Positions 45,271 through 54,207 of a DNA stretch of 64,000 nt are shown here, piece by piece. A program made the translations under genes and the position numbers. Location of the stretch: the NCBI RefSeq assembly GCF_040215725.1, contig NZ_CP157971.1, positions 62,001 through 126,000 on the forward strand, written 5' to 3'. Numbering within the stretch: the stretch's first letter is position 1; each line of letters begins with the position of its first letter. The notes under the pieces were generated by a model that saw only the letters and a list, made by a program, of their open reading frames with translations, made no database searches and was not told the origin of the DNA. This DNA comes from Rhizobium sp. ZPR4 (GTDB taxonomy: Bacteria > Pseudomonadota > Alphaproteobacteria > Rhizobiales > Rhizobiaceae).

Positions 45271-46794
45271 ATGATAATCACGCTCGATAAGATCACGAAG
45301 CGTTATGGAAGCTTCGTTGCGAACGAGGATATCTCGTTCACTGTAGCCTCCGGGGAAGTTCATTGCCTCTTGGGGGAAAATGGCGCCGGAAAAACCACCT
45401 TGATGAACGTCATCTATGGCTTGTCGCCGGCAGATGGAGGAAGGATACTCATAGACGGATCGGAAGTTAAATTTGCTAGTCCGAAAGATGCCATCGCCGC
45501 CGGCGTCGGCATGGTCCATCAACATTTCATGCTGATCCCTGCCTTCACAGTGGCGGAGAACATCGTTCTTGGGCAAGAACCCACCACGATGGGTGATCGC
45601 CTCGACCTCAGAACAGCTAGACAACGCGTTATCGATATTAGCGCCAAGTTCGGGCTAGGTGTGGATCCCGATGCGAAAATCGAAGACCTCCCGGTGGGCG
45701 CTCAGCAGCGCGTGGAAATTGCCAAGGTGCTGTACCGGGCGGCCGACGTTGTAATTTTCGACGAACCGACCGCCGTGCTGACTCCTCAGGAGGTGGAGGG
45801 CTTCTTTGATATTGTCCGTGGGCTTCGTACTGCTGGCAAGGCAGTCCTCTTGATCACTCACAAGCTCAACGAGGTTATGGAGATTGCGGACAAGATCACT
45901 GTCTTGAGACACGGTCGCGTCGTTGGCCAGTCCGATCCAAAGGATAGCACCCCCCAATCGCTGGCAAACATGATGGTTGGCCGCCCCGTCTCGCTGCAGG
46001 TCGATAAGCAGACCGCAGTCGTCGGCAAGCCTGTTCTGGAACTAAGGGAAGTCTTCACAGCTGACGACCATGCCAAAACCGCTCTTTCGGACATCAACCT
46101 TGCAGTCCGGTCCGGGGAGATTGTTGGTATCGCTGGTGTTCACGGGAATGGGCAAACAGAGCTGATCGATGTTGCGGCCGGCCTGTCGCCGCATGCGAGT
46201 GGTAGCGTCTGGATTGACGGACGTTACGTCGACAATATCGGCGCCCGCGGACGACACGAAATAGGGCTTGGTCACATACCCGAGGACAGAACGCATTGTG
46301 GCTTGGCGCTCTCGATGTCCATCGTCGAAAACTCGGCTCTGAACAGCTACTATGAGTCCCGCTTTTCTTCGCTCGGACAGGTAGATTGGCCGAGTGTCAA
46401 GGCGGTTACGAACGACCTCGTGAAAGAATTCGACGTCCGAACCAACAACGTCGACTTGCCCGCTTCTTCTCTATCCGGAGGGAACCAGCAGAAAGTCGTC
46501 ATCGCACGAGAAATGAGCCGACCGATCAAGGCGCTCATTGCGGCTCAACCGACGCGTGGCGTGGATGTCGGATCTATCGAATACATCCACAAGCGGATCG
46601 TCGAAGCGCGCGATCAGGGCGTTGGCGTGCTGTTGGTTTCGACAGAGCTTGATGAGGTGTTAGCGCTCTCCGACCGGATCCTGGTCCTTTATCACGGGAG
46701 GATCGTGGCGGAGTTCGAAGGGAAAATGGAAAACCGAGAATTGATCGGTTTGGCGATGGCAGGTGTCGCGCCGCCCCAAAAGGGACTTCAGTAA
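45271..46794 (+). CDS. Nucleoside ABC transporter ATP-binding protein (two ABC domains)
   Basis: A 507-residue ATPase with two tandem ABC modules, as in sugar and nucleoside (NupA/YufO-type) importers. Module 1 has Walker A GENGAGKTTLMNV, VHQHFMLIPAFTVAEN, DLPVGAQQRVEIAKVL and DEPTAVL. Module 2 has the degenerate Walker A GVHGNGQTEL, HIPEDRTHCG, LSGGNQQKVVIAREM and AQPTRGVDVG. The stop overlaps the ATG of the next permease by one base. It powers nucleoside uptake. Confidence 0.94.
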   Translation: MIITLDKITKRYGSFVANEDISFTVASGEVHCLLGENGAGKTTLMNVIYGLSPADGGRILIDGSEVKFASPKDAIAAGVGMVHQHFMLIPAFTVAENIVLGQEPTTMGDRLDLRTARQRVIDISAKFGLGVDPDAKIEDLPVGAQQRVEIAKVLYRAADVVIFDEPTAVLTPQEVEGFFDIVRGLRTAGKAVLLITHKLNEVMEIADKITVLRHGRVVGQSDPKDSTPQSLANMMVGRPVSLQVDKQTAVVGKPVLELREVFTADDHAKTALSDINLAVRSGEIVGIAGVHGNGQTELIDVAAGLSPHASGSVWIDGRYVDNIGARGRHEIGLGHIPEDRTHCGLALSMSIVENSALNSYYESRFSSLGQVDWPSVKAVTNDLVKEFDVRTNNVDLPASSLSGGNQQKVVIAREMSRPIKALIAAQPTRGVDVGSIEYIHKRIVEARDQGVGVLLVSTELDEVLALSDRILVLYHGRIVAEFEGKMENRELIGLAMAGVAPPQKGLQ

Positions 46795-47900
46795 TGAATA
46801 TCGCAGCTACAAAATCACGCTCTTTAGTAGGGACTAGCGGCGCGGTGGCATCGATCCTATTGGTCGTGCTCGCGCTCATAACCGCGCTTGCAGTCGCAAT
46901 CGCCATCATGCTCGTATCCGGCGTTTCGACTGAAGGTGCGTTCATAGCGCTCCGATCCCTGGCTATCGGCGCATTCGGCTCTCCGCAAGGCCTGTCAGAG
47001 ACGCTTGTGGCATCCACGCCGTTAATCATCGCTGGAGCCGCATTCATCGTTGGCGCGCGCGCTGGACTATTCAACATTGGCCTGGAAGGGCAATTGCTGG
47101 TCGGAGGTATGGCTGGTCTGGTGGCAGGATTTAGTTGCCCAGGCTTGCCAACGGTAGTTCACATTCCGCTTGCGCTGGCGTGTGCGTTTACAGCAGGGGC
47201 AATGTGGTCGGGATTAGCTGGATGGATGAAGGTATCAAGTGGAGCGCACGAGGTCATCACGACCATCATGCTCAATTTCGTCGCTCTTCGCTTTGTTGAG
47301 TTCCTTCTGAGAAATCCGCCGGTGCAAAATCCAGACCGGTCAGACCCGATATCTCGGTCAGTCCTTGATTCTGCTGCGCTACCTCAGCTTCTTGGATGGG
47401 TAGATCCGTCCCTGCGCGTAAACTTCGGCTTTTTACTTGCTCTCGGGGCCGCTCTTGCTGTGGCTTTTCTTCTCTGGCGGACAAAACTGGGGTTCGAAAT
47501 CCGGGTAATGGGGGCAAGCCCCATGGCCGGCCGAGTCGCAGGCATGAGTCCGGCGAAAACGATTATTCTGGCCATGATGATTTCCGGTGGTATTGCCGGG
47601 TTGGCGGGTGCCAGCCTGACCTTGGGTGTGCTCGGTCGTGCGACACCGGGCTTCACAGGTGGCCTTGGGTTCGAAGCGATTGCGGTCGCACTACTGGCCC
47701 GTCTCCATCCTGTAGGTGTTGTCTTCTCAGGGATCCTTTTCGGTGGACTGATTGCCGGTGGTCGTCAAATGAGTGTGGTGGCCGACGTCAGCATCGACCT
47801 CGTAACCGTCATCGAAGCGATCGTTCTGCTTTTTATCGCCGCCCCGATTCTGATCAAGCGGCTCTACCCGTTCGTATTCCAGTCGGGCAAGGAGGTCTGA
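46794..47900 (+). CDS. Nucleoside ABC transporter permease (first)
   Basis: A 368-residue permease of the branched-chain/BMP type with about nine membrane segments. It carries the family phrase GLFNIGLEGQLLVGGMAGLVAGF, the coupling loop GASPMAGRVAGMSPAKTIILAMMISGGIAG and the late FGGLIAGGRQMSVVA. It lies between the ATPase and the second permease, which it overlaps or abuts on both sides, and forms a heterodimer with the latter. Confidence 0.92.
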   Translation: MNIAATKSRSLVGTSGAVASILLVVLALITALAVAIAIMLVSGVSTEGAFIALRSLAIGAFGSPQGLSETLVASTPLIIAGAAFIVGARAGLFNIGLEGQLLVGGMAGLVAGFSCPGLPTVVHIPLALACAFTAGAMWSGLAGWMKVSSGAHEVITTIMLNFVALRFVEFLLRNPPVQNPDRSDPISRSVLDSAALPQLLGWVDPSLRVNFGFLLALGAALAVAFLLWRTKLGFEIRVMGASPMAGRVAGMSPAKTIILAMMISGGIAGLAGASLTLGVLGRATPGFTGGLGFEAIAVALLARLHPVGVVFSGILFGGLIAGGRQMSVVADVSIDLVTVIEAIVLLFIAAPILIKRLYPFVFQSGKEV

Positions 47901-47901
47901 C

Positions 47902-49173
47902 ATGTCTAGTTCCGCAATTGTTCAGGCTGAGCAGAAAGCTCCAGTCGATCCCGCGCTGCGCAAGCGTAATCGCATCGTCGGCCTCCTGCTCATTCTTATA
48001 GCAGTAGTAATCGCTGTAAGTTTGGGTCACAACTTGGCAGGCAGTGCAACATTCAATCTCGATCCGCCAAGGGCAGACTGGAAAATTGGAGCACTGCATA
48101 TTCCCGCTGGCCCATATATATACGTGGTTTCGGCGATTGTCGCCCTGTTGGGATTCAATCTCCTTCTGAAGGCAGAATCCAAATCGACGAACCTTTTGCT
48201 GGGGATCGCGCTGGCTCTCGCGACGACAGCGTTCCTGACTTGGGCGACGGCGGACAAATCATTGTCCTTGGTTGGCCTTCTTCAAGCCACGGTCGTTCGT
48301 GCTGTTCCCATCGCATTTGGCGGGTTAGCCGGCGTGCTCTGCGAGCGAGTTGGTATCGTCAATATCGGAATCGAGGGGATGATGCTTGCGGGAGCTTTCA
48401 CCGGTGCGGTTATTGGCTCCCTCCTCGGTGGTTACAGCGGGCTCTTGGCTGCTACAATTGTCGGTGGCCTTCTCGGCTGGCTACTGGCGATCCTGACGGT
48501 CAGGTTCCTTCTGGACCACATTATCGCAGGCGTCGTAATCAATATGCTGGTCCTTGGCTTAACCAGTTATGCTGCAAGCCAAGTGCTCGTCAGAAGTCCA
48601 AGCTTGAATCATGCACCAATCTTCCGCGCGATTGAAATTCCGATCTTGAGCCAAATACCATTGCTCGGACCGGTCCTATTTGCGCAGAATCTTTTCGTAT
48701 ATGCCGCCCTGATAATGATTGTAGGCACAACCTACTATCTGTTTCATACTCGATTCGGCCTACGTGCGCGATCGGTTGGCGAGTACCCTCGCGCTGCAGA
48801 TACCTTAGGCATCGACGTATTCCGTACCCGCACCCTCCACGTTGTACTCGGCGGGATGGTTGCCGGCTTCGGAGGAGCATGGTTCACTCTGGGGGCAGTT
48901 GGCCAGTTCGATGAAAATATGACTGCAGGACGCGGCTTCATAGGACTGGCTGCGATGATCTTTGGCCGCTGGCATCCAATAGGCGTCTTGGCCGCCGCGC
49001 TGGTCTTTGGATTTGCCGACACTCTGCAGCAGAAACTCATAATATTGCAGACGCCTGTGCCGTCCGACTTTCTGGCGATGGCCCCGTATATTGTGACCAT
49101 TATTGTCGTTGCAGGACTGGTTGGGCGGGCGCGTGCCCCGGCCGCTGATGGGCACAATTACGTCAAATCCTAA
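47902..49173 (+). CDS. Nucleoside ABC transporter permease (second)
   Basis: A 423-residue partner permease with an N-terminal cytoplasmic extension and about ten membrane segments. Family marks are FGGLAGVLCERVGIVNIGIEGMMLAGAF, RSVGEYPRAADTLGIDV (coupling loop) and GGAWFTLGAVGQFDENMTAGRGFIGLAAMIFG. It follows the first permease by 1 bp and ends the importer operon; a strong hairpin comes 27 bp after its stop. Confidence 0.92.
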   Translation: MSSSAIVQAEQKAPVDPALRKRNRIVGLLLILIAVVIAVSLGHNLAGSATFNLDPPRADWKIGALHIPAGPYIYVVSAIVALLGFNLLLKAESKSTNLLLGIALALATTAFLTWATADKSLSLVGLLQATVVRAVPIAFGGLAGVLCERVGIVNIGIEGMMLAGAFTGAVIGSLLGGYSGLLAATIVGGLLGWLLAILTVRFLLDHIIAGVVINMLVLGLTSYAASQVLVRSPSLNHAPIFRAIEIPILSQIPLLGPVLFAQNLFVYAALIMIVGTTYYLFHTRFGLRARSVGEYPRAADTLGIDVFRTRTLHVVLGGMVAGFGGAWFTLGAVGQFDENMTAGRGFIGLAAMIFGRWHPIGVLAAALVFGFADTLQQKLIILQTPVPSDFLAMAPYIVTIIVVAGLVGRARAPAADGHNYVKS

Positions 49174-49200
49174 CATTCTCGTCAGATCGCGTCTGCGTCT

Positions 49201-49237
49201 ATCGAGCCAACCGTGGTCCTTCCGCGGTTGGCTCGAT
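49201..49237 (+). terminator. Strong hairpin after the nucleoside importer operon
   Basis: Perfect 13-bp inverted repeat ATCGAGCCAACCG with an 11-base loop. There is no T tract on the plus strand. Its place between the importer operon and a new promoter region suggests transcription end or mRNA protection. Confidence 0.65.
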
Positions 49238-49249
49238 GCCGCTTCGCGA

Positions 49250-49348
49250 TACTTGTATGCAAATTGCAAAAATATGGATACATAATATTGACATCGGTCT
49301 ACAGGAATGCAAACTCTGGCTATCGGGATTGATGAAGGGGAATTCGCA
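49250..49348 (+). promoter_or_regulatory. Promoter/operator of the nucleoside-degradation enzyme operon
   Basis: Holds GTATGC (49255-49260) and GGATAC (49276-49281) in inverted arrangement, the same words as before the importer operon, followed by TTGACA at 49289, a good -35 box. GAAGGGGA precedes the ATG at 49349 by 7 bp. The match points to shared control of transport and degradation. Confidence 0.5.
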
Positions 49349-50482
49349 ATGAAGAGATTTGAAAGTCGCAACGGGCATTTCGACCGCTTGGTCGCAAATG
49401 CCGATCTGCGGTGGATGGGACAGAATACAAACCACGTACCAGCGCATCCCGCCGTGTTCGAGGCAATGCAGAAGTGCATTCGCGACGAAGGCTTTCACAT
49501 CTACGCGCCGCCGCTAGGCTTTGAGGCTCTACGCCAAGGGATCATCGATGATCTCGGCTTGCCCGGCCTAACTGCCATGGTGACGGACGGAGCAGTCGAA
49601 GCTTTGTACCATGCCTGCCATACTCTTCTTCAGCCTGGCGACGAATTCGTAACCACCGATCCGACTTGGAACTGGCCGATGGCTTTCGCGCGGTCCAAGG
49701 GCGCCGAAGTGAAGCAGGTTCCCATTTATGGAGAGGAATACGGCTATCGTCTTTCCGCAGAGCGGCTCGCAGCAGCAATCACGCCGAAGACGAAGATTGT
49801 CTATCTCGTTGACCCTAACAACCCGCTCGGTACCGCCTGCACGGCGGAAGAGATCTCGACGATCGTGGATGTCGTGAAAAAGGCAGGGGCGTACCTGATC
49901 CACGATTGCACCTACCGCGATTTCGCCTACGATCACACTCTTGCCGCGAAAATCTATCCAGAGAAGACGCTAACGATCTATAGCTTCTCGAAGTGGTCGG
50001 GCCTTGCGGGTCTGCGCGTGGGAGCTGTTATTTCAAATCCTGACCTGATCGAAGCGCTCTCTGCTTCGCCGCCGAACAATCTCGGATCCAATATCGTCTC
50101 CCAGCATGCCGCAATCGCCGCGCTGTCGATCAAGAAAGAGTGGTTCCCGAAAGTTCTGCAAGTCACGCGCGACAACCAGAAGGTCGTTAAAGATGCGTGT
50201 GACAAGATTGATCGTTTGGTTGTGCCGGTATTTCCTTCGAACGGCAATTTCCTTGTTGTGGAAACCCAAAAGCTCGGCATCGCACCCGAAGCACTGGTGG
50301 CGGCCTACCAAAACCACAACATCATGATCCGACAGGGTGCCTATCACACGCCAAAGTTCGGTGACCGCTTCATCAAGGTCAGCGTCAGTGTTCCACAAGA
50401 GTGGGCCGAGGAGTTTGCTCACATTCTCCCGCAAGTCATCGAGGAAGCCCGAACTCTGAAAATCGACGCCGGCAATTTCTAA
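49349..50482 (+). CDS. PLP-dependent aminotransferase, class I/II
   Basis: A fold-type I aminotransferase of 377 residues. It has GAVEALYHACHTLLQPGDE (cofactor phosphate contact), DPNNPLGTACTAEEI, HDCTYRDFAYD, the Schiff-base Lys in YSFSKWSGLAGLRVG and the substrate Arg region near FIKVSVSVPQEW. ATG 49349 is chosen over 49307 because of the GAAGGGGA site. It may remove the amino group from a beta- or alpha-amino acid released during base degradation. It starts the six-gene enzyme operon. Confidence 0.9.
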   Translation: MKRFESRNGHFDRLVANADLRWMGQNTNHVPAHPAVFEAMQKCIRDEGFHIYAPPLGFEALRQGIIDDLGLPGLTAMVTDGAVEALYHACHTLLQPGDEFVTTDPTWNWPMAFARSKGAEVKQVPIYGEEYGYRLSAERLAAAITPKTKIVYLVDPNNPLGTACTAEEISTIVDVVKKAGAYLIHDCTYRDFAYDHTLAAKIYPEKTLTIYSFSKWSGLAGLRVGAVISNPDLIEALSASPPNNLGSNIVSQHAAIAALSIKKEWFPKVLQVTRDNQKVVKDACDKIDRLVVPVFPSNGNFLVVETQKLGIAPEALVAAYQNHNIMIRQGAYHTPKFGDRFIKVSVSVPQEWAEEFAHILPQVIEEARTLKIDAGNF

Positions 50483-50512
50483 AATCAACGCGCAAACAGA
50501 AGAAGAACGACT

Positions 50513-51295
50513 ATGGATCTATTTCTCAGTGGCAAAAAAGTTCTCATCACCGGCGCATCACAGGGCATCGGCGAAGCACTTGCCAAGACGTTAGCCGAAG
50601 AAGGCTGCCATCTGCACTTGGTGGCCCGCTCGGGCGACAAGCTGGAAGCAATTCGGCAGGAAATCCTCAATGCTAATCGGGTCAACGTAACTGTGCAGGC
50701 CGTCGATTTGACGGCAGACGGTGCCGTAGAGGCAGTTGTTGAAGCAGCCGGCGATATCGATGTTCTCGTTAACAACGCTGGCGCGATCCCGAGCGGAAGC
50801 CTCTGGGATGTCGACGCGACGCGTTGGCGCGACGGATGGGAGCTGAAGGTCTTCGGCTACATCAACATGACCAGAGCAGTCTATGCCAAGATGAAGGCTC
50901 GCGGTGGCGGGGTCATCATCAACAACATTGGTAACGGTGGCGAAGTCTTCGACCCGCAGTACGTTGCTGGTACAACCGGCAATGCGAGCCTTATGGCTTT
51001 CACGCGAGCCATGGGTGGTCACAGCCTCGACGACAATATCCGCGTAGTCGGCGTGAACCCGGGCCCGGTCGATACCGACCGTATCTATAACATGCTCAAG
51101 AAGCGTTCCGTTTCCATGTTTGGCTCCGAGGATCGCTACAAGGAACTCGAAGCCCGTTACCCACTTGGCCGACCGGCACATATGAGCGAAGTTGTTGACC
51201 TCATTGTCTTCCTGGCTTCGAAGCGCTCCGGCTACACGAGCGGTACGATCATGACTGTCGATGGTGGCATCGCATCTCGTCGTTCAATCATCTGA
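50513..51295 (+). CDS. SDR-family protein without the catalytic Tyr and Lys
   Basis: A 260-residue SDR fold: VLITGASQGIGEALAKTL, VNNAGAIPSGSLWDVD, NNIGNGGEVFDPQY, and C-terminal GTIMTVDGGIASRR. Where classical members have YxxxK, this protein reads AGTTGNASLMAF: Gly at the Tyr position and Asn at the Lys position. The following GVNPGPVDTDR is normal. It belongs to a divergent SDR subgroup; it may use another mechanism or a free-standing donor. It lies 30 bp after the aminotransferase. Confidence 0.88.
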   Translation: MDLFLSGKKVLITGASQGIGEALAKTLAEEGCHLHLVARSGDKLEAIRQEILNANRVNVTVQAVDLTADGAVEAVVEAAGDIDVLVNNAGAIPSGSLWDVDATRWRDGWELKVFGYINMTRAVYAKMKARGGGVIINNIGNGGEVFDPQYVAGTTGNASLMAFTRAMGGHSLDDNIRVVGVNPGPVDTDRIYNMLKKRSVSMFGSEDRYKELEARYPLGRPAHMSEVVDLIVFLASKRSGYTSGTIMTVDGGIASRRSII

Positions 51296-51304
51296 GGTGG
51301 AATA

Positions 51305-52186
51305 ATGGCACGCGCGAGAACGTCAGACGGTATTGAGCTCTATTTCGAGGAATGCGGCAGTGGAGAGCCCATTCTCTTCGTCCACGAGTTCGGCGGCAAC
51401 TACTGGAGTTGGGAACCGCAGATCGGTTATTTTGCGAGGCGCCACAAATGTCTGACGTTCGCCGCGCGGGGTTTTGCCCCCTCGGACATTCCAGAGGATG
51501 TGAGTGCTTACTCTCAGGCAAGGGCGGCAGATGACATTTTCGATGTTATGACTGCTGCTGGTATCGAAAAGGCCCATCTTATTGGCCTGTCTATGGGGGG
51601 GTTTGCGGTCCTCCATGCTGCCCTTCGCCGCCCTGACCGGGTCTGCTCAGCTGTTGCTGCTGGAACGGGCTACGGCGCCGAAAAAAAGTGGGAAGAATAC
51701 TTCCGCGGCATTTCCGAAGGCGTTGCCAGCAAGTTTGAAACCGTCGGGGCGAAAGACTTCGCGCCGATTTACGCCTCTGGCCCCTCCCGAGTTCAGTTTC
51801 AGAACAAAGACCCGCGCGGGTGGGCTCTTTTTGCCGAGCGTCTCGGCAAGCACTCAGATCGCGGCGCGGCAAACACGATGCGCGGCGTGCAGATGCAAAG
51901 GCCGTCGCTTTATGATCTGGAAGAACAGTTCAAGGCTCTAGACGTACCCGTCCTGATAATGACTGGCGACGAAGACGACCATTGCCTGCAAACCGGTATT
52001 TTCCTGAAAAAGTCGATCAGCAGGGCAGGGCTCTCAGTTTTTCCGAAAGCAGGTCACACGTTGAACCTTGAAGAGCCAGATCTCTTCAATCGGGTCGTCG
52101 CAGAGTTTCTGGCACAGGTCCAGGCTGATAAGTGGGAAAGGCGTGATCCAAGAGCAAATGGTGCTCAGATCATGAAAACCGAATGA
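51305..52186 (+). CDS. Alpha/beta hydrolase
   Basis: A 293-residue hydrolase with the nucleophile elbow GLSMGGFAV (Ser), oxyanion region VHEFGGNYWSWEPQ, acid in IMTGDEDDHC and catalytic His in FPKAGHTLNLEEP. It resembles RutD/enol-lactonase-like C-C and C-N bond hydrolases. It lies 9 bp after the SDR gene and overlaps the M20 gene by 4 bp (ATGA), so it is firmly in the operon. Cleavage of an ester, carbamate or ring-opened base product is possible. Confidence 0.87.
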   Translation: MARARTSDGIELYFEECGSGEPILFVHEFGGNYWSWEPQIGYFARRHKCLTFAARGFAPSDIPEDVSAYSQARAADDIFDVMTAAGIEKAHLIGLSMGGFAVLHAALRRPDRVCSAVAAGTGYGAEKKWEEYFRGISEGVASKFETVGAKDFAPIYASGPSRVQFQNKDPRGWALFAERLGKHSDRGAANTMRGVQMQRPSLYDLEEQFKALDVPVLIMTGDEDDHCLQTGIFLKKSISRAGLSVFPKAGHTLNLEEPDLFNRVVAEFLAQVQADKWERRDPRANGAQIMKTE

Positions 52187-53424
52187 TCGGCGACGTGCAC
52201 GGTCACGTCGATGGGGAGCGCCTGTGGGCGCGGCTGATGGAGCTCGCCGAGTTTGGCAAGCGTCCAGATGGCGGCGTAGATCGCCAAACGCTGACCGTGG
52301 ACGAAATCGCCGCTCGCGCTCAAATCGTGAGTTGGGCGCGAGACCTCGGTTTGACGCCCTACACTGATGTGGCGGCCAATCTGTTCCTTCGACTTGAAGG
52401 GCTTTCTCCTAAACTTGCGCCCGTCGTCGCCGGATCTCATATCGACACCCAGCCGACGGGTGGGAAATTTGATGGTGCTTTCGGTGTTATAAGTGCCCTC
52501 GAGGCCGTCAACGCTATCATCAGTTCGGGCAAACGAACCAATCGGTCGATCGAAGTCGTCGCATGGACAAACGAAGAAGCGTGCCGCTTTGCCCCCGGAA
52601 TGACTGGATCGTGTGTCTTCACAAACAAGCTTTCGATTGGTGAGGCTGAGCTGCTAAAGGACGGACAAGGCGTCAGTCTGGCTCAAGCTCGCGATGCAGT
52701 GTTGGCGTCTGACGATGGCGTATCGTTGCGAGATTTGAACTGGCCGATCGCCAGTTACGTCGAACCTCACATTGAGCAGGCGACGCGTCTCGAAGAAGCG
52801 GGTTATCCCATTGGCGTTGTGACCGGCATCCAGGGAACGAGGCGGTACCGCGTCAAGATCCTCGGCGAGCCCGCGCATGCCGGGACCGCCGAACGAGGGG
52901 TTCGGCGAGACGCCCTGCTTGCTGCGGCGCGGATCATCAACTCGCTTGATCTTGAGACAGCAAAAATCGCTGGTTTCAAGTTCACTGTGGGCATGCTGAA
53001 CGTCACGCCGAACGCCCCTTCCGTCGTCCCGCAAGAGGTCTTCTTTTCGATCGATATCAGACATGTTGATGATCAGGCGGTCGATGCGATCGCCAAGTGT
53101 ATTCATAGCATCGTTGAGCGCGAAAAAGGCCCCTGCGGGGCTATTGTTAAGGAGATCACGCATGCTCCATCGGTTCATTTCGACGCCGAGATTCAAAATA
53201 AGATTGCTGCATGTGCTGATGCTGTTGGAATACCGCACATGCCCGTATTCTCAGCTGCAGGCCATGACGCACGCCAGCTTAGTTACATCGCACCCTCCGG
53301 AATGATTTTCGTCCCTTGCAAAGGCGGCATTAGCCATTCGCCGGAAGAATGGGCCGAACCTGAGCATTTGACAGCCGCGACAAAAATCCTCGCCGAACTG
53401 CTTGTGCAGCTGGCTGACGAATAA
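52183..53424 (+). CDS. M20-family N-carbamoyl-amino-acid hydrolase / allantoate amidohydrolase
   Basis: A two-metal amidohydrolase of 413 residues. Metal ligands lie in GSHIDTQPTGGKFDGAFGV (His, Asp), TNEEACRFAPGMTGS (Glu pair), EPHIEQATRLEE (His) and FSAAGHDARQL (His); the dimerisation domain has GEPAHAGTAERGVRRDAL. This is the pattern of N-carbamoyl-L-amino acid hydrolases, beta-ureidopropionases and allantoate amidohydrolases. In a nucleoside operon, beta-ureidopropionase-like removal of carbamate from a ring-opened pyrimidine is attractive, but neither dihydropyrimidinase nor dihydropyrimidine dehydrogenase is nearby. Confidence 0.88.
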   Translation: MIGDVHGHVDGERLWARLMELAEFGKRPDGGVDRQTLTVDEIAARAQIVSWARDLGLTPYTDVAANLFLRLEGLSPKLAPVVAGSHIDTQPTGGKFDGAFGVISALEAVNAIISSGKRTNRSIEVVAWTNEEACRFAPGMTGSCVFTNKLSIGEAELLKDGQGVSLAQARDAVLASDDGVSLRDLNWPIASYVEPHIEQATRLEEAGYPIGVVTGIQGTRRYRVKILGEPAHAGTAERGVRRDALLAAARIINSLDLETAKIAGFKFTVGMLNVTPNAPSVVPQEVFFSIDIRHVDDQAVDAIAKCIHSIVEREKGPCGAIVKEITHAPSVHFDAEIQNKIAACADAVGIPHMPVFSAAGHDARQLSYIAPSGMIFVPCKGGISHSPEEWAEPEHLTAATKILAELLVQLADE

Positions 53425-53433
53425 GGAGTGATC

Positions 53434-54207
53434 ATGCAAAGTGAAAAACAGCAAGCACGTGGTAAGCGTCATGTCGATATACGCGGCGTCGAGCTACCGA
53501 GATGCGTCCTCGTTCCGGGGGATCCCGGAAGAGTGCCGATAATGGGCAAAACCTGGGACAGTTACGAAGAGATCTCTTTTACCCGCGAGTTTCGACTTGC
53601 CAGAGGAATGGCCAATGGATCGCCGATCGCCGCATGCTCATCCGGGATCGGTGGCCCATCAACTGAAATAGCGGTCCTGGAGCTTGCTGAAGCTGGCCCG
53701 GACACCTTTATCCGCGTAGGCACTTGTGGGTCACTGCAGGAGCACATTGCTCCAGGCGATCTCGTAATTTCCCATGGCGCGGTCCGGATGACTGGGACCG
53801 TCGATGCGTATGTAAACAGGGAATATCCGTCGGTTGCCGATTTGGCCGTCACGAACGCCCTCATTGCTGCGTGCGAAGAGCTTGGGTATCGCTATCACGT
53901 CGGGCTCACCGCAAGCGTCGACTCGTTTTATGGGGGCGAGGGCAACGCAATCCCTGGCGGGCATCAACTGACAGACCTAGAGGGTCCGGCCGATTATCTT
54001 AAGTCGCGCAAGGTTGCCTCTATGGAGATGGAGGCTGCCACTCTCTTCGTCCTCGGATCGCTTTTTAATCTCCGAACGGGAAGCATTTGTGCTGTCGGTT
54101 CCAATAGAGCGACTGGAGAGCGCAGAGAAGTAGAAGAATCCGTGATCGCTGCTTGTAGGGTAGCGACACTAGCAGCAGCGCGTTTAACGGGAGCCCCGAG
54201 TGCTTGA
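53434..54207 (+). CDS. Uridine phosphorylase-like nucleoside phosphorylase
   Basis: Splits a nucleoside with phosphate into base and (deoxy)ribose 1-phosphate. The 257 residues show LVPGDPGRVPIMGKTWD, IGGPSTEIAVLELAE, RVGTCGSLQEHIAPGDLVIS and the ribose-binding VASMEMEAATLFVLGSLF, the NP-1 family set closest to uridine phosphorylases. The ATG at 53434 follows AAGGAG by 5 bp. Its stop overlaps deoC by 8 bp. The sugar phosphate goes to deoB and deoC. Confidence 0.9.
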   Translation: MQSEKQQARGKRHVDIRGVELPRCVLVPGDPGRVPIMGKTWDSYEEISFTREFRLARGMANGSPIAACSSGIGGPSTEIAVLELAEAGPDTFIRVGTCGSLQEHIAPGDLVISHGAVRMTGTVDAYVNREYPSVADLAVTNALIAACEELGYRYHVGLTASVDSFYGGEGNAIPGGHQLTDLEGPADYLKSRKVASMEMEAATLFVLGSLFNLRTGSICAVGSNRATGERREVEESVIAACRVATLAAARLTGAPSA

